From the NCBI RefSeq assembly GCF_000523515.1, contig NZ_AWRU01000006.1, forward strand, positions 548,713-587,464: a stretch of DNA of 38,752 bases, given 5' to 3'. Under the pieces are notes generated by a model. The model was not told the DNA's origin and made no database searches. It worked only from the letters and a program-made list of their open reading frames with translations. The DNA is from Pedobacter sp. V48. GTDB taxonomy: Bacteria > Bacteroidota > Bacteroidia > Sphingobacteriales > Sphingobacteriaceae. The position numbers and the translations under genes were made by a program. Positions 1 through 8,718 of this stretch are shown in pieces (position 1 is the first letter of the stretch; each line of letters begins with the position of its first letter).

Positions 1-20
1 GTTCTTCACAAGATTAGTGT

Positions 21-96
21 TTCTTCACATATTATTCACGCCTCCTTCATACCGAGCTCACAAACAGGTACCTTTTTGTGAACAATATGTGTAGAA
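21..96. repeat. Imperfect inverted repeat with 19-bp arms
   Basis: Bases 21-39 and 78-96 are reverse complements at 17 of 19 positions, separated by 38 bp. The shared core is CACATATT followed by TTCAC. A further related TTCTTCACA lies at 2-10 and a related TGTGAATTATGTG at 99-111, so the motif occurs several times in the first 115 bases. It lies upstream of the first metallophosphoesterase. It could be an operator cluster or the transcription end of a gene left of the window. The sequence shows only the symmetry. Confidence 0.45.
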
Positions 97-243
97 TGTG
101 TGAATTATGTGAGGCGCAGTTATAAGCAATATGTTGTTTTTATATTATTTATATATTAATAAGGATACAAATATTAAACATTTATTTAGTATTTGTATAT
201 TTAATGCGCCTTGAGGTATGAGTTCTAATTTACAAAATAAGAA

Positions 244-1212
244 ATGGATAGAAAAGAATTTTTAAAAACAACTGGTCTTGCAGGTGGCACCTTGCTTTTT
301 GCAAGATATCCTGAATTAAATCCGGCAGATAAAAAAATCAGGATTGGAATGATCACAGATCTTCATCATGATATTATGCATGATGGTATTGAACGCTTGT
401 CGGCCTTCATTAAAGAAATGAATACTGAATCACCTGATTTTATCATACAAGGAGGCGATTTTTGCGTACCTAAGGAAGCCAATACGCCATTGCTGGATGT
501 TTGGAATCAATTTAAAGGTGATAAATTTCATGTTATTGGTAATCACGACAATGATGGGGGATATACACGCGATCATGTGGTTGAATTCTGGAAGGCAAAA
601 TCAAAGTATTACTCGTTTGACAAAAATGGCTTTCATTTCGTAGTACTTGATGGCAATGAGCATAATGAAAGTCCCGATCGTCCAAAAGGATATGCAAGAT
701 ATATTTCTCAGACACAACTGGAATGGCTAAAAAAGGATTTGGATGCATCTTCTTTTCCGACTGTTATCTTTTGCCACCAGGGAATAGACAACGATTCCGG
801 AGGATTAGAGAATGGAACTTTACTCCGTTACACCTTTGAACAAGCTAATGAAAAAGCCGGCAGACAAAAGGTTATTCTGGTGATCAGTGGACACCACCAT
901 CAGGACTATTACAATCATATTAACGATATTCATTACGTACAGATCAATAGTGCATCTTACAGTTGGTTGGGTGATAATTACAAAGAGGTAAGGTACTCTG
1001 CAGAAATTGATAAGGCTAAGCCTAATATCAAATATACAGCACCCTATAAAGATCCGCTATGGGCGATGATTGAAATAGAGCATAATGGTAGAATTAGGAT
1101 AAAAGGTAGAAAGTCTGTTTTTGTGGGTTCTTCTCCTGAAAAACTAGGCGTAAAAATGGAGACTTACATTTATCCGATTGTTCCATATATATCCGACAGG
1201 AAATTGGGGTAA
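244..1212 (+). CDS. Exported metallophosphoesterase (calcineurin-like)
   Basis: A 322-residue calcineurin-like phosphoesterase. The family's metal-binding motifs appear in order: D39-x-H41, GGD at 70-72, GNHD at 99-102, H178, and GHHH at 216-219. Together these build the dinuclear metal site that hydrolyses phosphomono- or phosphodiesters; the substrate cannot be told from sequence. The N-terminus (DRKEFLKTTGLAGG, then a short hydrophobic run) resembles a Tat signal with RK in place of RR, suggesting an exported protein. The next gene, 18 bp downstream on the same strand, is a second phosphoesterase of the same fold, so the two are probably co-transcribed. The family call is firm; the export route and substrate are inferred. 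Confidence 0.9.
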   Translation: MDRKEFLKTTGLAGGTLLFARYPELNPADKKIRIGMITDLHHDIMHDGIERLSAFIKEMNTESPDFIIQGGDFCVPKEANTPLLDVWNQFKGDKFHVIGNHDNDGGYTRDHVVEFWKAKSKYYSFDKNGFHFVVLDGNEHNESPDRPKGYARYISQTQLEWLKKDLDASSFPTVIFCHQGIDNDSGGLENGTLLRYTFEQANEKAGRQKVILVISGHHHQDYYNHINDIHYVQINSASYSWLGDNYKEVRYSAEIDKAKPNIKYTAPYKDPLWAMIEIEHNGRIRIKGRKSVFVGSSPEKLGVKMETYIYPIVPYISDRKLG

Positions 1213-1230
1213 ATAAATTCAAACACATAA

Positions 1231-2154
1231 ATGAAAAGAAGAGATTTAATTAAATCACTTGGAGTTACAGCAGGAACAATTGCATTGAGCAGTGTTGCAC
1301 AGGCATCAGTTGCAGCTCCAATAAAGAAGGCTTTAAAAATTGCACACATAACTGATGTACATATCAGACCGGAACATAATGCAGTTGCCCGTTTTAAGAA
1401 ATGTCTGGAAATGATCAAAAAAGACAAGGTTGACCTTATTCTTAATGGGGGTGATTCTATCTATGCTGCGGATTACGACAACATTACCAAAGATAGGGTA
1501 GAGCAGCAATGGGCTTGCTGGAATGAAAGTGTTCAGGTTGTTAAAGGTATTCCTATGCACCATGTACTGGGAAATCATGACATGTGGTGGCAGGGTAAAG
1601 ATGATGAGTTGGGAGGTAAAGCTGGGGTATTAAAGATGCTGCAAATGGAGCATAATTATTACAGCTTTGATAACAATGGCTGGCATTTTATTATGCTGGA
1701 TAGTAACCACCCTACAAATCCGGGAATGCTCGATGATGAGCAATGGAATTGGTTTGTACAGGATGTACAGAAGAACAGTCAGGATAAGCCTACACTGATC
1801 ATGTCGCATTATCCTTTATTGAGTTGTACAGGCATTGTAGATAATAAACCAGATTTTAGAGGGCCGTTTAAAGTTAGCGGCAGCTACAATCATCTGGATA
1901 TTATGAAATTTATAGACGTTTTTAACAAAAATAAGAACATTAAACTTTGCTTAAGTGGACATATTCATTTGCTTGACAAGGTTTGGTACAATGATGTAGC
2001 CTATTTGTGTAATGGTGCTACAAGTGGTTTTTGGTGGGAACCGGGTGATGATGGTAAAAGTGCCTATAAACAAACAGTTCCCGGCTATTCTCTTTTAAAT
2101 CTTTATGAGGATGGAAGTTTTGAGCATGAATACATTAAGTATGAAGCGGTTTAA
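1231..2154 (+). CDS. Tat-exported metallophosphoesterase
   Basis: A 307-residue calcineurin-like phosphoesterase, paralogous in fold to its upstream neighbour. Motifs seen: D42-x-H44, GGD at 73-75, GNHD at 114-117, H193 in MSHYP, and GHIH at 243-246. The N-terminus KRRDLIKSLGVTAG plus a hydrophobic stretch ending near ASVAAP is a good twin-arginine signal, so the enzyme is probably folded and metal-loaded before export to the periplasm. Family members include cyclic-nucleotide and glycerophosphodiester phosphodiesterases; nothing here selects among these. The C-terminal region contains the WW/GFWWEPGDDG aromatic segment often seen in Bacteroidota members. Confidence 0.9.
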   Translation: MKRRDLIKSLGVTAGTIALSSVAQASVAAPIKKALKIAHITDVHIRPEHNAVARFKKCLEMIKKDKVDLILNGGDSIYAADYDNITKDRVEQQWACWNESVQVVKGIPMHHVLGNHDMWWQGKDDELGGKAGVLKMLQMEHNYYSFDNNGWHFIMLDSNHPTNPGMLDDEQWNWFVQDVQKNSQDKPTLIMSHYPLLSCTGIVDNKPDFRGPFKVSGSYNHLDIMKFIDVFNKNKNIKLCLSGHIHLLDKVWYNDVAYLCNGATSGFWWEPGDDGKSAYKQTVPGYSLLNLYEDGSFEHEYIKYEAV

Positions 2155-2186
2155 GCTGGAATGATACAGCTATCTATGACATTTAA

Positions 2187-2209
2187 ATAGATAAAAAGAT
2201 GTATTTTTG
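2187..2209 (+). promoter_or_regulatory. Possible -7 element before the deacetylase-like gene
   Basis: TATTTTTG at 2202-2209 fits the Bacteroidota -7 consensus TAnnTTTG and lies 12 bp before the ATG at 2222. No clear TTG is seen about 20 bp upstream, so this is a partial promoter match. A 7-bp inverted repeat (TATCTAT at 2171-2177, ATAGATA at 2187-2193) sits just upstream and might be the end of the phosphoesterase transcript. Confidence 0.3.
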
Positions 2210-2221
2210 TGAAAATATGTT

Positions 2222-3421
2222 ATGGGAAAAGTATCAGCCTTCGGTCTATTTGCAATATGCTCATTTTTAGTTTTCAGTTGTAATAACAAAGTTCCGATCG
2301 TTTCTGAGAAAGCCCCTGTTAAAGAGGAAATACTCCCGCCTTCAATTCCTGAAGGTGCAGTAACTCCTGCTTTTAATGGAAAAATCGAAATAAAAGTTGT
2401 GTTTACTGACAATCCAACTTCTGCCAGTGCAAATTTTCCCAAACTGAAATATAATAAAAGTAAGGCAATACTTATGGAGTTTGATGATGCTGCCTTAACC
2501 GTTACAAATGCTTATGAAAAACTATCAAATACCTTTTACACTGATGGTTGCGGCAACAAAAAGAATTATAGTTTAGGCTTAGCCGTGAATGGCAAAAATC
2601 AGTATAATAATAAGGAAATTGGGCTATACACTGATTTTGCGGCTACATATGCACAACGATTACCATTGATACAAAAGGGTATGGACATAATGAACCATTC
2701 TTATTACCACAACGAAGATGGAAACTTTAATAATGGTAAGGATCGTGTGAAAAATGTCCGTGACCTGGATGAAATGATATTGTTAAATGAGAGGTATAAA
2801 ATGAACACACTTGTTGTGCCAAGTAACTATGTGGGGTTTCATAAAGCGGCGTCTGCTTATGGTTATATTGGTGGTACATCGCAAGGGACATTTGATGATT
2901 TCGTGCAAATCGGAAAGTATAACCCTAAGAACAAGTTAAGTGATATAAAACCATTTAATTATTTAGCTATAAGAAGAGCATTTAGTGATGATTGGTCAAA
3001 TAATGGTGCTCAGTGGGAGTTGGCTAATTCATTGTTTGCAAGCAATGCTTTTGATTTTTTTGAGATAGGTACTCACGGAATCAAAGACCCTAAAGCCGTG
3101 CAGAATTTTAATCAGTGGATTGATAATATCGTTTTAAAAGCTAAGGATGTGGCTATATTTTGTAGCTTGAGAGAGTTTTTAGAATACCAGTATATTAAGG
3201 ATCACATAACAAAAAAGGAAACGATTGCAGGCAAAACCCTTACCATAACCATGGATTACGCTACGATTCTTAATAAGAATATATCATGGTATGACCTTTC
3301 ATTGCTGGTTAATTCTGACAAAGCAATTTCTTCTGTAAGCATAAATAACCCAGATTTTACCCTGTCATTTAATAAAACTCAAAAGTTAATAAACATAAAT
3401 AAAAGGAAGATAAAGTGGTGA
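2222..3421 (+). CDS. Polysaccharide deacetylase-like lipoprotein
   Basis: A 399-residue protein with a lipoprotein-type signal (hydrophobic residues 7-19, then Cys20 in LVFSC), so probably membrane-anchored. Two motifs suggest a divergent NodB/carbohydrate esterase family 4 fold. LMEFDDA at 84-90 resembles the TFDDG motif, with Asp88 and Asp89. NHSYYH at 158-163 fits the HSxxH metal-binding motif with His159 and His163. The family removes acetyl groups from polysaccharides using a metal held by Asp-His-His. The C-terminal 80 residues look like a beta-rich extra domain. The gene follows the two phosphoesterases after 67 bp and converges on the permease gene with an 8-bp gap. The fold assignment is inferred from the motifs; activity is uncertain. 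Confidence 0.65.
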   Translation: MGKVSAFGLFAICSFLVFSCNNKVPIVSEKAPVKEEILPPSIPEGAVTPAFNGKIEIKVVFTDNPTSASANFPKLKYNKSKAILMEFDDAALTVTNAYEKLSNTFYTDGCGNKKNYSLGLAVNGKNQYNNKEIGLYTDFAATYAQRLPLIQKGMDIMNHSYYHNEDGNFNNGKDRVKNVRDLDEMILLNERYKMNTLVVPSNYVGFHKAASAYGYIGGTSQGTFDDFVQIGKYNPKNKLSDIKPFNYLAIRRAFSDDWSNNGAQWELANSLFASNAFDFFEIGTHGIKDPKAVQNFNQWIDNIVLKAKDVAIFCSLREFLEYQYIKDHITKKETIAGKTLTITMDYATILNKNISWYDLSLLVNSDKAISSVSINNPDFTLSFNKTQKLININKRKIKW

Positions 3422-3429
3422 AATCTATC

Positions 3430-5832
3430 CTAGTCATATTTTAGCGCTTCTACAGGGTTAGCAGTAGTCATTTTATAGGTCCTTAGTGCAACAGTGAGTA
3501 CTATGATTCCAATTGAACCCAGTGCCGCAAGTATAAACGGTAACATCGGCAGGTCTATTTTATAGGCAAATCCCTGTAGCCAGCGATTTAACAAGATATA
3601 GGCTAAAGGCCAGGCAATAAGATTGGCTATGACGATCATTTTCATGAAGGACTGATTGAGAACGCTAATGAGTTCAATTGTAGTAGCGCCCAATACTTTT
3701 CTGATTGCCATCTCTTTGGTGCGCTGAATAGCTACAAATGAGATGAGGGCGAACAAGCCAAAGCAAGAAATAAATATAGCCACTGATGTAAAAAAGCTCA
3801 ATAAAACGGCTGTTTTTTCCTCAACGATGTAATAGTTGGCGATATATTCATCATAATAGCTTGGCTCATAAAACTGATCAGGAAATGTTGATTTGAAATC
3901 TTCCCCTATTTCTTTAACCGTTTCCTGCATATGAAGGGGATTAAGCTTTACAAATGCACTTGCATACTCTTCTTTGCTTGTATAAAATATGACTGGAGAG
4001 ATATCTCCATGCAGACTGAGATTGTTAAAGTCTTTTACCACTCCGATTATTTGGGCTAACGGCCTTCTGTTTAGCTGGATATATTTTCCTAATGCATCTT
4101 TGGGATCTTTAAGATGAAGTTTGTGCAGCAATGTTTCGTTTAATATATAGCCATTTACCGTATCGCTTTTAGACAATGGTTTTCCTGCAATCATTTTCAA
4201 ACCAAATATTTTGAAGTAATCTTCGTCAGCCGGTTTATTGCAAAGCAGGAAATCTGTTTTCTGAGAAGAATTATTGAAGTAGAAACTGGTAAAGTTATTG
4301 GAAGCGGTGCTTGGAGGCGTATAGGCATAGGTTACCATTTCTACTCCACTACGTTGCAGTAACTTTTGTTTAAAAGTATCAAACCTGGTTTTGCTAACGG
4401 AATCTGTCGGCACATCGACCTGTAAAATGGCATTGTTATTAAATCCAAGTGATTTATTTTTAAAGTAATCGATCTGCTTAAGTACTACAAGAGTTCCGAT
4501 AATGAAAATCAGTGTTACTGTAAATTGAAAAATTAAGAGGACACTTCTTAGGCTCCAAATGCCCTTATTTCCCTGGGCGATTTTATTCTTTAGTGCGTTT
4601 ATTGGGTTGTATCCGGATACGAAAACTGCAGGGTACAGACCTGCCAGGAAACTAACTGCCAGCCAAAGGATAAGGATAAAGGCGAGGATAACTGGGTATT
4701 GAACGATATTGAATGGAATCTGCTGACCTAGAAAATTTCCTACCACTGGCAGTGCAATCTCAGTAACAATACAAGCTATTGTGATGGCTACAAACGTGAT
4801 AACAAAAGTTTCAGCTAAAAAACGAAACAGAAGTTGTTTGCGATTGCTGCCTAGGACTTTACGGATTCCTACCTCTTTTGAACGGCCAATTGCCTGTGCA
4901 GTTGCCATGTTAATGAAATTGATGCAGGCAATTAGTAAGATTAGTGATCCTAATATCCTCAAAGAATTAATCTGCAATGGGGTGTATCGCCTTGGCGAAA
5001 AATTACCAAACTTGTTATCTAGATGTACATCAGAAAAAGGTTGAAACAGATGTGTGTTCGAAAGCGGATCTTTTGCATCGTAATATTTTTTGGTATATCC
5101 ATCCAGCTGAACTTGCAATTGTTTAATATCAGTATTAGGTTTTACCATCACATAGCAATTATGACCCATGTTTACCGAGTTCCAGCGCATACTTGTGGCA
5201 TTTCCAAAGTTCTGATAAGAGATGACAAGATGGATAGGGAAATCAGTATTTTTTGGCAGATCTTTTATAATTCCGGTTACCTCATAAAAAGTCTCATCAC
5301 CGCTAAGCTTAAGTTTTTTACCCATAGCATTTTGCCAGTTGCCAAAGTATTGTGTTGCCGTACTTTGTGTAAGTGCGATATGATTTGGCGCGTTTAATGA
5401 AGCGGGTTCACCCAATGCCCAGGGGAAATTAAAGATATCAAAAATGGCTGGGTCGGTATAAAATGCGGTTCCATACTCTCTATAGTATTGCTTTGTCGAT
5501 CTATCTTCTCCTACAACCTCGACCAGATGATAACCCTGAACAAGGTTTGCTACTTTCTCTAATTGAGGGAAATCTGTGCGTAATGCGCCAGCCATTGGTA
5601 CAGGAACACCCATCATAGGGACTTTTCCTTCTGTACCGTTACCGAGGGAAACGACCCTAAAGATCCTGTCGGCATTTGGATGGAAATTATCGGCACTCAG
5701 ATATTGCCGTATAAAAAGGAATATGATCAGTGCACAAGTCATACCTATGGACAGGCCAACCGTATTTATGAAGGTATAACCTCTGTGTTTCCAAAGATTT
5801 CGTAAAGCAATTTTAATATTGATATAAAACAT
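3430..5832 (-). CDS. FtsX/MacB-type ABC transporter permease
   Basis: An 800-residue permease of the MacB/FtsX kind with two FtsX domains. Residues in order: an N-terminal membrane helix near 20-40, a large periplasmic MacB-like domain, three helices around 285-420, a second periplasmic domain, and three C-terminal helices. Two signature cytoplasmic segments are visible: RSKEVGIRKVLGS and RTKEMAIRKVLGA. The frame opens at a TTG at 5838, but ATG at 5832 gives the family-typical start (MFYINIKIALRNLWKHRG) and is chosen here. No ATPase subunit lies nearby, which is usual for these stand-alone Bacteroidota permeases. They are thought to act in efflux or lipoprotein/lipid transport, energised by an unlinked ATPase. 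A sigma-54-type promoter lies directly upstream. Confidence 0.92.
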   Translation of the reverse strand: MFYINIKIALRNLWKHRGYTFINTVGLSIGMTCALIIFLFIRQYLSADNFHPNADRIFRVVSLGNGTEGKVPMMGVPVPMAGALRTDFPQLEKVANLVQGYHLVEVVGEDRSTKQYYREYGTAFYTDPAIFDIFNFPWALGEPASLNAPNHIALTQSTATQYFGNWQNAMGKKLKLSGDETFYEVTGIIKDLPKNTDFPIHLVISYQNFGNATSMRWNSVNMGHNCYVMVKPNTDIKQLQVQLDGYTKKYYDAKDPLSNTHLFQPFSDVHLDNKFGNFSPRRYTPLQINSLRILGSLILLIACINFINMATAQAIGRSKEVGIRKVLGSNRKQLLFRFLAETFVITFVAITIACIVTEIALPVVGNFLGQQIPFNIVQYPVILAFILILWLAVSFLAGLYPAVFVSGYNPINALKNKIAQGNKGIWSLRSVLLIFQFTVTLIFIIGTLVVLKQIDYFKNKSLGFNNNAILQVDVPTDSVSKTRFDTFKQKLLQRSGVEMVTYAYTPPSTASNNFTSFYFNNSSQKTDFLLCNKPADEDYFKIFGLKMIAGKPLSKSDTVNGYILNETLLHKLHLKDPKDALGKYIQLNRRPLAQIIGVVKDFNNLSLHGDISPVIFYTSKEEYASAFVKLNPLHMQETVKEIGEDFKSTFPDQFYEPSYYDEYIANYYIVEEKTAVLLSFFTSVAIFISCFGLFALISFVAIQRTKEMAIRKVLGATTIELISVLNQSFMKMIVIANLIAWPLAYILLNRWLQGFAYKIDLPMLPFILAALGSIGIIVLTVALRTYKMTTANPVEALKYD

Positions 5833-5854
5833 CTTCAATCATTTTCCTGTCAAT

Positions 5855-5871
5855 AGCGAAGCATGTGCCAA
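5855..5871 (-). promoter_or_regulatory. Sigma-54 (-24/-12) promoter of the FtsX permease
   Basis: Read on the minus strand, bases 5871-5855 give TTGGCAC-N4-TTCGCT. This matches the sigma-54 consensus YTGGCACgrNNNTTGCW, with the -24 GG and -12 GC at correct spacing and one mismatch in the -12 TTGC. Transcription would start near 5844, leaving about 12 nt before the ATG at 5832. The match to a strict consensus, its position and the upstream palindromes support each other. Dependence on RpoN is inferred. Confidence 0.6.
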
Positions 5872-5933
5872 TTTATTATTTTTATTTAATGTGTTGATTG
5901 TTAGTTGATTGTGTAATGTTTTTTTGCCTTTCC

Positions 5934-5969
5934 TGTTCATAAGCGAACAGACGTGTTCTTAAGTGAACA
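5934..5969. promoter_or_regulatory. Pair of TGTTC-N6-GAACA palindromes (activator sites)
   Basis: Two 16-bp sites, TGTTCATAAGCGAACA at 5934-5949 and TGTTCTTAAGTGAACA at 5954-5969, lie 20 bp apart centre to centre, about two helical turns. They sit about 98 and 118 bp upstream of the predicted sigma-54 start of the permease gene, the usual place for enhancer-binding activators of the NtrC class. They are also 70-105 bp upstream of the GH43 start, so control of that gene is an alternative. Confidence 0.55.
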
Positions 5970-6038
5970 ATACTGTTACTTTTAGTTGATGAAATGATGG
6001 AGGCATCTTTTTGTATATTTAGCCAAAGTATTTCCACT

Positions 6039-7115
6039 ATGACCAAAGTCTTTTCGATCATTTTTCTGCTAACTGCATTTTCTTTGAACCTAAACGCGCA
6101 ACAGACCGAGAAGGATAAGGTCTCCGAAATGTTTATGAACCCGCTTCGTAAGGGAGCTGATCCATACATTACAAAACATGATGGTAAATACTATACGATT
6201 TTCAATGAAAAGGGCGGGTTTGCCGTTACAGAATCAAGATATCTGACAAAATTCGAAAAGAAAGAGCTAGTATGGACTCCCCCTGAAGGCAAATGGAACA
6301 GCTATAACCTTTGGGCACCGGAAATTCATCATATTGATGGTAAATGGTACATTTATTATGCAGGCTCTGTGCATAAGGGAGCTCCTTACTATGCACAACG
6401 GGCCGGTGTGCTGGAAAGCGATAGCCCGTTTGGACCTTATACAGATAAGGAAAGGTTGTACACAGGTGATGATCCCAATCAAAAGAAAGATAATTGCTGG
6501 GCTATAGACATGACTGTTTTGGAGTTAAGAGGTAAGAAGTACGCTGTTTGGTCTGGCTGGGAAACACTTCATGATCATCATGATGTAGATCAGAATCTCT
6601 ATATCGCAGAAATGAAAAATCCATGGACGCTTGGGAAACGTGTGTTATTGTCTAAGCCCGAACTCAGCTGGGAAAGGGGTGATAATATCGTGTTGCAGGA
6701 AGGGCCTCAAATATTGAAACACAATGATGATGTGTTTGTTATATACTCTACCCGAGGCTCATGGACTGAACACTATAAATTGGGACAGCTTCGATTAACG
6801 AGAGGCAAAGATCCGCTGAACCCTTTATCATGGATAAAATCTTCAAAACCTGTTTTTCAAGGTACGTCTACCGTTCATGGACTAGGGCATGCAAGCATGA
6901 CCACTTCGCCTGATGACCGTGAATATTGGATTTACTACCATTCTAAAGCCGCTTTGGATGGGGGTTGGGATAACAGAGAGGTATATCTGCAGCGATTTAC
7001 TTTTGGAAAGGATGGAAATCCGGTGTTTGGCATTCCTAATGGCAGGGGGGAGGTGAAGCGACCTTCTGGGGAAGTAAAGATTGAACAATTACCAGATAGG
7101 TCGAGCGCATTTTGA
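6039..7115 (+). CDS. Secreted glycoside hydrolase family 43 enzyme
   Basis: A 358-residue five-bladed beta-propeller glycosidase. The ATG at 6039 is chosen because it starts a clean signal peptide (MTKVFSIIFLLTAFSLNLNAQ); the frame stays open to 5994. GH43 catalytic residues are visible: general base Asp41 in KGADPYI, pKa-modulating Asp157 in WAIDMT, and general acid Glu221 in LQEGPQI. WAPEIHH near residue 95 and the C-terminal HASMTTSPD segment are also typical. The family hydrolyses arabinofuranosyl, xylosyl or galactosyl linkages by inversion; the exact substrate is not determinable. No susC/susD genes lie in the window, so this is not an ordinary polysaccharide utilisation locus. It converges on the antiporter gene with a 19-bp gap. 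Confidence 0.88.
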   Translation: MTKVFSIIFLLTAFSLNLNAQQTEKDKVSEMFMNPLRKGADPYITKHDGKYYTIFNEKGGFAVTESRYLTKFEKKELVWTPPEGKWNSYNLWAPEIHHIDGKWYIYYAGSVHKGAPYYAQRAGVLESDSPFGPYTDKERLYTGDDPNQKKDNCWAIDMTVLELRGKKYAVWSGWETLHDHHDVDQNLYIAEMKNPWTLGKRVLLSKPELSWERGDNIVLQEGPQILKHNDDVFVIYSTRGSWTEHYKLGQLRLTRGKDPLNPLSWIKSSKPVFQGTSTVHGLGHASMTTSPDDREYWIYYHSKAALDGGWDNREVYLQRFTFGKDGNPVFGIPNGRGEVKRPSGEVKIEQLPDRSSAF

Positions 7116-7134
7116 GATTGATCTTCTGATCTTA

Positions 7135-8718
7135 TTATATTATCTTTAATCGCTCTTCTTCCAAATCAATTTGATACAATTGCTGGCGGATGATCTCTTC
7201 ATCAACCTTGGGGTCTTTATTGAGTTCGCCAAGGTACTGACGTTGGCTTTCGAGTACTTCTACAAAAATTGCTTTCATCTTTTCGTTCATCCAGCTATCA
7301 TCTGCAGACTTTGCTCTTTCTTCCCATTGCTTAAGGAATTTCTCCATACCGGCGTGGCCAATTAGCTCGTTGTCGTATTTATTTTTAAGGAACTGATATA
7401 CATGTTGTTTTAGTCCCTGTTTCATTTTTTTTCTGGCCAATTCTTCCCCTTCTTCGTTAAATATTGAACCGAAAAGATTGGTGCGGTTTATCAAATATGG
7501 GAGGGTAAGCCCTTGTACCAGAAGCGTAAGCAATATCACTACAAAAGTGATGAACAAGATCAGGTTTCTATATGGAAAGTCTGCACCATTATCTTGTGCT
7601 GCTGGAATAGCTAAAGCAGCAGCCAGTGAAACTACACCCCGCATTCCTGTCCAGCCCAGCAACAATGGCATCAGCCAACGTCTTCTTACCGAAGTTGCGT
7701 GAGGCCTTACGCTAGGACGAAAAATAATTGTGGCTACCAATGCGGCATAGGAGCTTAATATTCTTGCAGCGATCAATATTGCGGTTACTAGTAATCCGTA
7801 GCCAATGGCAGTGCGTAAAGGAATGCCTTTTGAATGCAGACCATCTACGATTTCGGGAAGTTCCAGTCCAATGACCAGAAAAACAATACCATTCAGGATG
7901 AACACAAAGCTCTCCCATACGCTATACCCCTTAATACGGCTGGAACTGTTTAAAAAGATCATTCTTCTGGCTGACATGAACAGACCCCCGCTTACCACAG
8001 CCATCACACCCGAGCTGTGGACTTGTTCTGCAATCCAGTATATAAAATAAGGTTCAATAAGTGTAAAGACTATGTCAGAAGGTGCATCAGTAGGTAGACG
8101 TTTATGTGCCTGGACGAATAACCAGCCCAATGACAGGCCAATTCCAATACCGCCGATCACCATCCACAAAAAGCTTAGCGCCGCCTCTTGCCAGATGAAT
8201 TGGCCAGTACCTACCGCAACCAGCGCAAAGCGGAAGATAATTAGCGAAGAGGCATCATTTAACAGACTTTCTCCTTCTAAAATAGCCGAAGTAGACTTAG
8301 GGATTTTTACAAATTTTGTAATCGCTCCTGTACTTACTGCATCAGGTGGTGATACAATGCCACCTAATAAAAAACCAAGCGCAATAGTAAAGCCCGGGAT
8401 AAGATGATTAGTGATTAATGCTACCGAAAGAGCTGTAAAAAACACCACCAGAAACGCAAAGCTGCCAATAATGCGCCACCATTTTTTCATCTCTTTGAAC
8501 GAAATGGACCAGGCTGCCTCCCAAAGTAGTGGTGGAAGAAATATGAAAAAGATAAGGTCCGGATTAATTCTCACTACAGGCAATCCGGGTATAAAGCTTA
8601 TCAATAGCCCCGCTACCACCAATAGTATAGGATATGCGATCTTTAGTTTATTAGCCCACATATTCAATAACACAATAGCGGCTATCATGGCTAAAAAGAA
8701 AGGTAAGATGGTATGCAT
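7135..8718 (-). CDS. CPA1-family Na+/H+ antiporter
   Basis: A 527-residue cation:proton antiporter of the NhaP/CPA1 family. Residues 1-410 are membrane helices, and the last 115 form a charged cytoplasmic tail rich in Glu and Lys. Diagnostic motifs are LPPLLWEAAW near 61-70, SPPDAVSTGAI at 123-133, and GESLLNDASSLI at 149-160, whose Asn154-Asp155 is the ion-binding pair of electroneutral CPA1 exchangers. It would swap cytoplasmic Na+ (or K+) for H+ at the inner membrane for pH and salt homeostasis. Length and tail match bacterial family members. The gene stands alone; its 5' side faces a 480-bp region with a structured element. Confidence 0.92.
   Translation of the reverse strand: MHTILPFFLAMIAAIVLLNMWANKLKIAYPILLVVAGLLISFIPGLPVVRINPDLIFFIFLPPLLWEAAWSISFKEMKKWWRIIGSFAFLVVFFTALSVALITNHLIPGFTIALGFLLGGIVSPPDAVSTGAITKFVKIPKSTSAILEGESLLNDASSLIIFRFALVAVGTGQFIWQEAALSFLWMVIGGIGIGLSLGWLFVQAHKRLPTDAPSDIVFTLIEPYFIYWIAEQVHSSGVMAVVSGGLFMSARRMIFLNSSSRIKGYSVWESFVFILNGIVFLVIGLELPEIVDGLHSKGIPLRTAIGYGLLVTAILIAARILSSYAALVATIIFRPSVRPHATSVRRRWLMPLLLGWTGMRGVVSLAAALAIPAAQDNGADFPYRNLILFITFVVILLTLLVQGLTLPYLINRTNLFGSIFNEEGEELARKKMKQGLKQHVYQFLKNKYDNELIGHAGMEKFLKQWEERAKSADDSWMNEKMKAIFVEVLESQRQYLGELNKDPKVDEEIIRQQLYQIDLEEERLKII

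Noticed and set aside
5023..5397. 124-codon plus-strand frame opposite the FtsX permease
   Set aside because: It is fully antisense to a conserved permease, and its translation has no signal, domain or start context of its own.
6039..7115. A polysaccharide utilisation locus around the GH43 gene
   Set aside because: No susC, susD, sigma/anti-sigma pair or hybrid two-component gene lies nearby; the neighbours are a permease and an antiporter.
8072..8407. 111-codon open frame on the plus strand inside the antiporter
   Set aside because: It is antisense to a well-supported CPA1 antiporter gene, and its peptide is low-complexity and resembles no family. Antisense frames of this size are common opposite membrane proteins.
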